This document shows, piece after piece, positions 1-4,924 of a DNA stretch of 7,917 bases; within the stretch, counting starts at the first letter, position 1, and every line of letters starts with the position of its first letter. This stretch comes from Anaerolinea sp. (GTDB taxonomy: Bacteria; Chloroflexota; Anaerolineae; Anaerolineales; Villigracilaceae), in contig DYNS01000127.1 of assembly GCA_020720965.1 (NCBI GenBank), forward strand, positions 1 to 7,917, given 5' to 3'. The position numbers and the translations under genes are program-made. The notes under the pieces were generated by a model. It saw nothing but the letters and a program-made list of their open reading frames with translations, did not search any database and had not been told where the DNA came from.

Positions 1-1
1 G

Positions 2-1858
2 GAGGTGCAGGGCTTTCGTGTCCCCATCGCCTCCTGCACTTTGCCGGTGAGTAACGGCATGGTCATACACACCGAAACCGAGTCGCTCAAAAAGTCTCGC
101 AAATTTGTGCTCTCCATGCTCTTCAGCGAGCGCAACCACTTCTGCCCCTTCTGCCAGGTCAGCGGCGGAGATTGCGAACTGCAAAACGCCGCCTACCACG
201 AAGAAATGACCCATTGGCCCATGCAACCGGGCTGGAACAACTACCCAGTAGATACCTCCCACCCCTACTTCGTGTTGGATAACAACCGTTGCATCCTCTG
301 CCGCCGCTGTGTGCGTGCCTGCGGCGAACTGGTGGGCAACTTCACCCTGGCAGTGGCGGAACGCGGCGCGGCAAGTTTGGTCGTAGCCGACACCAACCTC
401 CCCCTCGGAGAAAGCTCCTGCATCAACTGCGGAACCTGCGTGCAAGTCTGCCCCACCGGAGCGCTGATAGACCGAAACAGCGCCTACCAGGGACAAGAAA
501 AAGACACCCTCAGCATCCCCTCCGTCTGCGTGGGCTGCTCGGTCGGCTGCGGAATCAACGTCATCGTCCGCAACAACCGCATCGTCCGCATTGAAGGCAA
601 CTGGGAGGGCAAGGTCAATCACGGCTTGCTCTGCGAACATGGGCGCTACCACCCCGTAAACGAAACCCGCAAACGCATCACCACCCCGCAAATGAAGAAA
701 GATGGCGTACTCCAACCCGTCTCCTGGGAAGAAGCCCTCAGCGCCGTAGCCGAAAAACTCCGCCCCCTGGCAGGCGACCCGCACAACGGCGTAGCCGCCA
801 TCGCCTCCACCCGTCTCAGCGCCGAAACGCTCACCTCCTTCCGCGCCCTGTTTGCCCAAGCCATGCACAGCAACATGGTAACAAGCGTAGAAGAAGGCAT
901 GACCACCGCCGCATCTGCCAACCTGGCAGACAAAATGGGTGCCTTTGAAGGCAAACTGGACCTGCTCCGCAACGCCGACACCGTCCTCTGCCTGGGCGCA
1001 GATGTCGCCCGTAGCCACATGGTCGCCGGTTTCCTCGTCAAACGCGCCCTACCCAAAGGAATGCGCCTCATCAGCATTGACCCCGCCGAAAGCAAACTGC
1101 ACGAACTGGCAGACCTGAGCCTGAAACCCAACCCCGGCTCCGACCAGGCTATGCTGGAAGGCTTCAAAGCCATCATCGTTAAAGAAGGCTTGGGACGCAC
1201 CCCCCTTGCCATCCCCAACCTGGAAGCCGTCATCGCCGAAGCCGTCCGCGCCACCGGCATCCCGCAGGAAAAACTGGCGCAAGCCGCCCGCATGTTGGCG
1301 CACGCCATCAGCCCGGTGATTATGTACGGAAAGGGCATCACCGCCCAGCGCAGCGAAGCCCTTCTGGAAAGCCTGCACAGCCTCGCCGTCCTGGTCGGTG
1401 CCATAGACCGGGAACGCGCCGGGTTGCTCTCCGTCAAAGGCGAAGCCAACAGCCTCGCCGCCTCCCTCCTGGGGCTGGATTCTCCCCTGCACCTCAACGG
1501 ACACCGCGCCGTCTTCGCCGCCCTCGGGGATGACTACACATCCAAACGCCTGGCAGAAAAACTCGCCGCCGCCCCTTACCTGATACTGCAGGCCGCCTAC
1601 GAAACGCCCCTCACCGCCCAGGCAGATGTCCTGCTCCCCGCCCCGCTGTGGAACGAACAAGAAGGACACTACATCAACCTGGATGGACGCATTCAGCACG
1701 CCCAACAACTCACCCAACCCCCCGTCGGTCTGCGCCAAAACGAAGAAATCCTGAAAGAAATTGCCCTGCGGATGAACATGCCCATCCAAACCGACTGGCG
1801 CACCGCCATCCATCAACGCAAAGCCAGCGTAATGTTGGAAGAACAGGAGAACCAATGA
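2..1858 (+). CDS. hoxU: HoxU/NuoG-like iron-sulfur subunit of NAD-linked [NiFe] hydrogenase (5' partial)
   Basis: Electron-transfer subunit expected to carry electrons between HoxY and a NAD(P)/flavin diaphorase subunit. The gene is cut by the window edge: 618 residues are visible, and by comparison with the formate dehydrogenase at 4925 about 50 N-terminal residues (three of the four [2Fe-2S] cysteines) are missing. Counting the codon at 2-4 as residue 1, I see the last [2Fe-2S] Cys (C12), a His-Cys cluster site (H46, C48, C51, C58), two [4Fe-4S] motifs (C97/C100/C103/C107 and C140/C143/C146/C150) and a molybdopterin-oxidoreductase-type [4Fe-4S] site (C176, C179, C183, C211). A NuoG-like domain follows to the end. 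It has no Cys/Sec catalytic motif and no C-terminal molybdopterin dinucleotide-binding domain, so it is probably structural. Classical HoxU is only about 240 residues, so this is an extended form; NuoG-like hydrogenase subunit is an equally fair name. The GTG at 5 is internal, not the start. Confidence 0.88.
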   Translation, partial: EVQGFRVPIASCTLPVSNGMVIHTETESLKKSRKFVLSMLFSERNHFCPFCQVSGGDCELQNAAYHEEMTHWPMQPGWNNYPVDTSHPYFVLDNNRCILCRRCVRACGELVGNFTLAVAERGAASLVVADTNLPLGESSCINCGTCVQVCPTGALIDRNSAYQGQEKDTLSIPSVCVGCSVGCGINVIVRNNRIVRIEGNWEGKVNHGLLCEHGRYHPVNETRKRITTPQMKKDGVLQPVSWEEALSAVAEKLRPLAGDPHNGVAAIASTRLSAETLTSFRALFAQAMHSNMVTSVEEGMTTAASANLADKMGAFEGKLDLLRNADTVLCLGADVARSHMVAGFLVKRALPKGMRLISIDPAESKLHELADLSLKPNPGSDQAMLEGFKAIIVKEGLGRTPLAIPNLEAVIAEAVRATGIPQEKLAQAARMLAHAISPVIMYGKGITAQRSEALLESLHSLAVLVGAIDRERAGLLSVKGEANSLAASLLGLDSPLHLNGHRAVFAALGDDYTSKRLAEKLAAAPYLILQAAYETPLTAQADVLLPAPLWNEQEGHYINLDGRIQHAQQLTQPPVGLRQNEEILKEIALRMNMPIQTDWRTAIHQRKASVMLEEQENQ

Positions 1859-2400
1859 CCGCCAAACCCAAAATAGCCTCCGACTGGATGTGCGGCTGCG
1901 CCGGATGTCACATGTCCCTGCTGGATATGGATGAGCGCATCCTGGAAATTGTCGCCCTCGCCGACTTACGCGCCACCCCCATCACCGACCTGAAAGAACC
2001 AGACGAAAGCGGGGTGGACGTGGGCGTGCTGGAAGGCGGAATCAACAACACCGCCAACGAAGAAGTCGCCCACAAGATGAGAAAACGCGCCAAAATCCTG
2101 GTCGCCCTGGGCGATTGCGCCGTTTTTGGCGGCGTGCCAGCCATGCGAAACTTCTGCGGCGTAGAAGCCGCCCTGCAACGCGCCTATGTGGAAGCCGAAA
2201 GCAACGAACCCGGCAGCCAAATCCCTACCGACCCGGAACTGGCAGAAATGACCCAAACCCGCGCCATTCACGAGGTCGTCCCGGTGGACTACAACGTCCC
2301 CGGCTGCCCCCCGGATGCCGATGTCATCTTCCACGTCCTCAGCGAACTGGCGCAGGGACGCAAACCCCAACTCAAAGACGAACTCCTGCACTGGCACTAA
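1855..2400 (+). CDS. hoxY: NAD-linked [NiFe] hydrogenase small subunit HoxY
   Basis: Small subunit (181 residues) of a cytoplasmic group 3d-like hydrogenase; it carries the proximal [4Fe-4S] cluster that passes electrons from the HoxH active site to the HoxU-like subunit. The four expected ligands are visible: C15 and C18 in the CGCAGCH stretch, C88 in the GDC motif, and C151 in PGCPPDAD. The protein is short, with no twin-arginine signal peptide and no C-terminal extra cluster domain, as expected for soluble Hox enzymes and unlike membrane uptake hydrogenases. The ATG at 1855 overlaps the TGA of the preceding gene (ATGA), which suggests translational coupling. A good Shine-Dalgarno, AGGAG at 1845-1849, lies 5 bases upstream. 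The frame stays open back to 1648, but those codons overlap the upstream gene and their translation does not resemble HoxY. Confidence 0.95.
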   Translation: MTAKPKIASDWMCGCAGCHMSLLDMDERILEIVALADLRATPITDLKEPDESGVDVGVLEGGINNTANEEVAHKMRKRAKILVALGDCAVFGGVPAMRNFCGVEAALQRAYVEAESNEPGSQIPTDPELAEMTQTRAIHEVVPVDYNVPGCPPDADVIFHVLSELAQGRKPQLKDELLHWH

Positions 2401-2413
2401 CCCATCCCCTGCC

Positions 2414-2434
2414 CACTTCTCACTTCTCACTTAT
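2414..2434 (+). repeat. Three tandem heptamers just before hoxH
   Basis: Three adjoining 7-base units, CACTTCT (2414-2420), CACTTCT (2421-2427) and CACTTAT (2428-2434), fill most of the 37-base gap between hoxY and hoxH and end three bases before the ATG. The stretch is pyrimidine-rich and contains no Shine-Dalgarno. It resembles in form the short tandem heptanucleotide repeats known from cyanobacterial intergenic regions, though the sequence is not claimed to be the same. Its function, if any, is unknown. Confidence 0.75.
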
Positions 2435-2437
2435 CCC

Positions 2438-3859
2438 ATGACAAAAATAACCATAGAACCCGTAACCCGTATCGAAGGACACGCCAAAGTCACCATCCGC
2501 CTTAAGGAAGATGGCAGCGTAGAACGCGCCTTCATGCACGTCAACGAATTTCGAGGCTTTGAAAAATTCTGCGAAGGACGGCTTTACTTCGAGATGCCCC
2601 AAATCCCCCCGCGCATCTGCGGCATCTGCCCCGTAAGCCACCACCTCGCCGCCGCCAAAGCCGCCGATGCCCTCACCGGGCAAACCCCTCCCCGCCCCGC
2701 CAACCTGCTGCGCGAGCTGATGCACATGGGGCAAATCATCCAAAGTCACGGAATGCACTTCTTTGAACTCGCCGGACCCGACCTGCTCCTCGGCTTCGAC
2801 GCCGCGCCGGAAATCCGCAACGTAGTCGGACTCATCGGTACCAACCCAGACCTGACGGTGAAAGCCGTTCGCCTGCGAAAATTTGGTCAGGAAGTGGTTA
2901 AAACCCTGGGCGGGCGGCGCATTCACCCCGTCTTTGCCGTGCCAGGCGGCGTAAACAAAGCCCTCAGCCAGGAAGAACGAGATAGCATCCTCAGCGGTGT
3001 GGAAGAAGCCATCGCCACCACCCAAATCGGCTTGGGCATCATCAAAACCTGGGCAGAAGAAAACGCCGAAGATATTCAAAAATTCGCCGTCTTCCCCAGT
3101 GGCTACCTGGGCTTAACCACGCCCCAAAACGGGCTGGAACTTTACGAAGGCGACATCCGCCTCATCTCCTCCACCGGCTCCCCGCTGGAACAGTTCCCCG
3201 TTGCCAGTTACCTGGACTATATTCAAGAGCATGTCGAACCCTGGTCTTATCTCAAATTCCCCTACTACAAAAAAATGGGCTTCCCCGCCGGGGTGTACCG
3301 GGTGGGACCCCTGGGGCGGCTGAACCTGGCAGAAAAAATAGACACCCCCCTGGCAAACGAAGAACTGCGTCTGTTTAAGCAAATTAATGCTGGCAAACCG
3401 GTGGAAAACACCCTATACTACCATTATGCCCGTCTCATCGAAGCCCTCTTCGCCATCGAGCGAGTTCGCGCCCTGTGCGAAGACCCAGACATCCTCAGCA
3501 CCGACATCCTCAACACGCGCAAAAACTACACCGGTCACGGCGTAGGCGTGCTGGAAGCCCCACGAGGAACCCTGATTCATGACTACACCGCCGATGAAAA
3601 CGGCAAACTCCTGCGCGTCAATCTCATCGTCTCCACCGGGCATAACAACTGGGCAATGACCAACGCAGTAGATAGCGTGGCAAAAACCTATATTCAGGGA
3701 CCCAACGTCACCGAAGGAATGCTCAACCGGGTAGAAGCCGCCATCCGCGCCTACGACCCCTGCCTCTCCTGCTCCACCCACGCCGTTGGGCAAATGCCCA
3801 TCCGGTTGGATATTCTCAACCCGGATGGCTCCCTGCGCCAGACTTTGAGCAGAGACTAG
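2438..3859 (+). CDS. hoxH: NAD-linked [NiFe] hydrogenase large (catalytic) subunit HoxH precursor
   Basis: Catalytic subunit (473 residues as translated) that binds the NiFe(CN)2CO centre and catalyses reversible H2 oxidation. The two pairs of nickel-binding cysteines are present: L1 motif RICGICPVSHH with C61 and C64, and L2 motif DPCLSCSTH with C442 and C445. The L1 wording is typical of HoxH. Residues 449-473 after H448 form a C-terminal tail of 25 residues, which by analogy to other HoxH proteins is cut off by a dedicated protease after nickel insertion; a HoxW candidate lies two genes downstream. The start at 2438 is chosen because MTKITIEPVTRIEGH is the conserved N-terminus. It has no recognisable Shine-Dalgarno, and the region before it consists of heptamer repeats. 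In-frame codons upstream to 2315 overlap hoxY and look non-coding in this frame. Confidence 0.96.
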   Translation: MTKITIEPVTRIEGHAKVTIRLKEDGSVERAFMHVNEFRGFEKFCEGRLYFEMPQIPPRICGICPVSHHLAAAKAADALTGQTPPRPANLLRELMHMGQIIQSHGMHFFELAGPDLLLGFDAAPEIRNVVGLIGTNPDLTVKAVRLRKFGQEVVKTLGGRRIHPVFAVPGGVNKALSQEERDSILSGVEEAIATTQIGLGIIKTWAEENAEDIQKFAVFPSGYLGLTTPQNGLELYEGDIRLISSTGSPLEQFPVASYLDYIQEHVEPWSYLKFPYYKKMGFPAGVYRVGPLGRLNLAEKIDTPLANEELRLFKQINAGKPVENTLYYHYARLIEALFAIERVRALCEDPDILSTDILNTRKNYTGHGVGVLEAPRGTLIHDYTADENGKLLRVNLIVSTGHNNWAMTNAVDSVAKTYIQGPNVTEGMLNRVEAAIRAYDPCLSCSTHAVGQMPIRLDILNPDGSLRQTLSRD

Positions 3860-3911
3860 AAAACAGAGAGCAGAAAGTCGTTACCCGGCAAGAACCACCC
3901 GCTTATCCGCT

Positions 3912-3930
3912 TCCAAAATCCGTTTTTGGA
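3912..3930 (+). promoter_or_regulatory. Small hairpin covering the ribosome binding site of the CBS-domain gene
   Basis: TCCAAAA (3912-3918) pairs with TTTTGGA (3924-3930) around the loop TCCGT. The 3' arm contains most of the Shine-Dalgarno GGAG (3928-3931) that serves the ATG at 3940. If it forms, it would dampen translation initiation. The stem has four A-T pairs and is weak, so it may be chance. There is no T-run after it that would make it a normal intrinsic terminator. The rest of the 80-base gap (3860-3939) holds only a purine-rich stretch with two degenerate heptamers, CAGAGAG and CAGAAAG (3864-3877). Confidence 0.3.
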
Positions 3931-3939
3931 GTTAAAAAA

Positions 3940-4386
3940 ATGGCAACCGTGCAAAAACTACTGGAAAACAAGCCCGAAATGCCCCTGTACCGGGTGCAAG
4001 CCACCCAAACCGTCCTGCACGCCCTCCAAATGATGGACGAAGCCAACACCGGCGCCGTCCTGGTGGAAGAACAGGATAAAATAATAGGCATCTTCACCGA
4101 GCGGGACTATGCCCGACAAGGCGAAGTGCGCGGAAGGCGCGCCGACCAAACCATCGTAGCCGAGGTTATGACCCGCCAAATGGTAATGGTGAAACCCGAA
4201 ACCAGCCTGCAAGAATGTGCCGAACTGATGCGTAAATACCGCGTGCGGCACCTGCCCATTCTGGCAAACGACCACATCATTGGGGTTGTTTCCATTCGCG
4301 GGCTGGCAGAAGCCCTGCTCGAAGAGCAAAAGGGAACCATAAGCCAACTGGAAAACTACATTTTGGGAACAGGCTACGGCAACTGA
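3940..4386 (+). CDS. Two-CBS-domain protein in hydrogenase operon
   Basis: A 148-residue stand-alone pair of CBS domains. CBS pairs (Bateman modules) usually bind adenine nucleotides such as AMP, ATP or NAD(H) and act as sensors of energy or redox state. The first repeat covers about residues 8-62 (ending with GIFTERDYAR), the second about residues 75-130 (MTRQMVMVKPETSLQECAELM, then RHLPILANDHIIGVVSIRGL). No other domain, signal peptide or membrane segment is visible. The Shine-Dalgarno GGAG at 3928-3931 lies 8 bases before the ATG. The gene sits between hoxH and the putative HoxH protease, and only 15 bases separate it from the latter, so it is very likely co-transcribed with the hydrogenase. 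A role in tuning hydrogenase or diaphorase activity is a guess from position. It shows the same C-rich codon use as hoxYH. Confidence 0.9.
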   Translation: MATVQKLLENKPEMPLYRVQATQTVLHALQMMDEANTGAVLVEEQDKIIGIFTERDYARQGEVRGRRADQTIVAEVMTRQMVMVKPETSLQECAELMRKYRVRHLPILANDHIIGVVSIRGLAEALLEEQKGTISQLENYILGTGYGN

Positions 4387-4389
4387 ACC

Positions 4390-4397
4390 AAAGGAAA
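4390..4397 (+). promoter_or_regulatory. Shine-Dalgarno for the TTG-initiated protease gene
   Basis: AAAGGAAA lies 4 bases before the TTG at 4402, with its GGA core 6 bases away. It supports the TTG as a genuine start: the only in-frame stop upstream is the TGA of the CBS gene (4384-4386), and no ATG or GTG lies between that stop and the conserved GYGN motif. Confidence 0.6.
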
Positions 4398-4401
4398 CCC
4401 C

Positions 4402-4893
4402 TTGAACCGAACCCTGCTGCTAGGCTATGGCAACCCCGACCGGGAAGATGACGGGGTTGCCTGGCACATTTTGCGGGCGCTGACGATTAAACTCGGCTTG
4501 CCCGCCCCAGACTCGTATGAAGACGAATTTCCATCGCACCCGGCGGTGGATTTTGCCTTTTTTTTGCAACTCACCCCGGAAATGGCAGAAGATTTGCTCA
4601 CTTATGAGCGCGTCTGCTTTGTGGATGCTCATACCGGCAATATTCCGCAGGAAGTGCGCCTGCTGACGGTGGAAAGCGAGTTTCAACGCTCGCCGTTTAC
4701 CCATCACCTTACGCCCCAATCCCTGCTTGCCATGTGCGAGCAGTTGTATCAGCGCCGCCCTCAGGCGGTTTTGCTCTCGGTGCGGGGGTATCAGTTTTTG
4801 TTTTCTCGCAGCCTTTCCCCCCAAACTGCCGCGCTGCTCCCCGGCGCGGTGGAGGAAGTTTGGGCGTGGTTAAATGCCAGGGGAACGCTTTAA
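4402..4893 (+). CDS. hoxW: HoxW-type [NiFe] hydrogenase maturation endopeptidase
   Basis: A 163-residue M52-family protease expected to remove the C-terminal tail of HoxH after nickel insertion. It has the family's N-terminal motif LLGYGNPDREDDGVAW (G8, G10, N11, D17), a central VCFVDAHTG with D75, and SPFTHHLTP with H101/H102. D17, D75 and H101 or H102 correspond by position to the nickel-binding residues E16, D62 and H93 of E. coli HybD, which I align from memory. TTG is the only possible start, because the frame is closed by the CBS gene's TGA 15 bases upstream. It follows the CBS gene by 15 bases and precedes the formate dehydrogenase by 31. Base use differs from hoxYH: G- and T-ending codons are more common. 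A run of eight T (4558-4565) encodes part of FFL and could be prone to slippage or sequencing error, but the frame is intact. Confidence 0.88.
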   Translation: MNRTLLLGYGNPDREDDGVAWHILRALTIKLGLPAPDSYEDEFPSHPAVDFAFFLQLTPEMAEDLLTYERVCFVDAHTGNIPQEVRLLTVESEFQRSPFTHHLTPQSLLAMCEQLYQRRPQAVLLSVRGYQFLFSRSLSPQTAALLPGAVEEVWAWLNARGTL

Positions 4894-4924
4894 CCTTTCG
4901 CCAAAGGATAGGAGACCTTTTAGC

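Noticed and set aside
5..7. GTG at 5 as the start of the HoxU-like protein
   Set aside because: It falls inside the conserved ferredoxin domain, just after a Glu codon in the same frame, and would remove three of the four [2Fe-2S] cysteines.
646..1497. Long open frames on the minus strand opposite the hydrogenase and Fdh genes (e.g. 646-1497, 1049-1855, 2420-3079, 5537-6160)
   Set aside because: They mirror C-rich codons of the real genes, are low in complexity (Gly-, Ala- or Arg-rich) and show no recognisable domains.
3841..3879. Inverted repeat GACTTT ... AAAGTC around the hoxH stop as a terminator
   Set aside because: The stem is six pairs with a 27-base loop, has few G-C pairs and no T-tract after it. 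The downstream genes are also functionally tied to hoxH.
4384..4386. In-frame UGA between the CBS gene and hoxW as a second Sec codon making a fusion
   Set aside because: The two genes do share a frame, but there is no SECIS-like hairpin with a GGUC loop after this UGA. A ribosome binding site and TTG start follow, and both proteins look complete on their own.
4558..4565. T8 run in hoxW as a programmed frameshift site
   Set aside because: The protease frame is intact through conserved residues on both sides, and no useful product would result from slippage.
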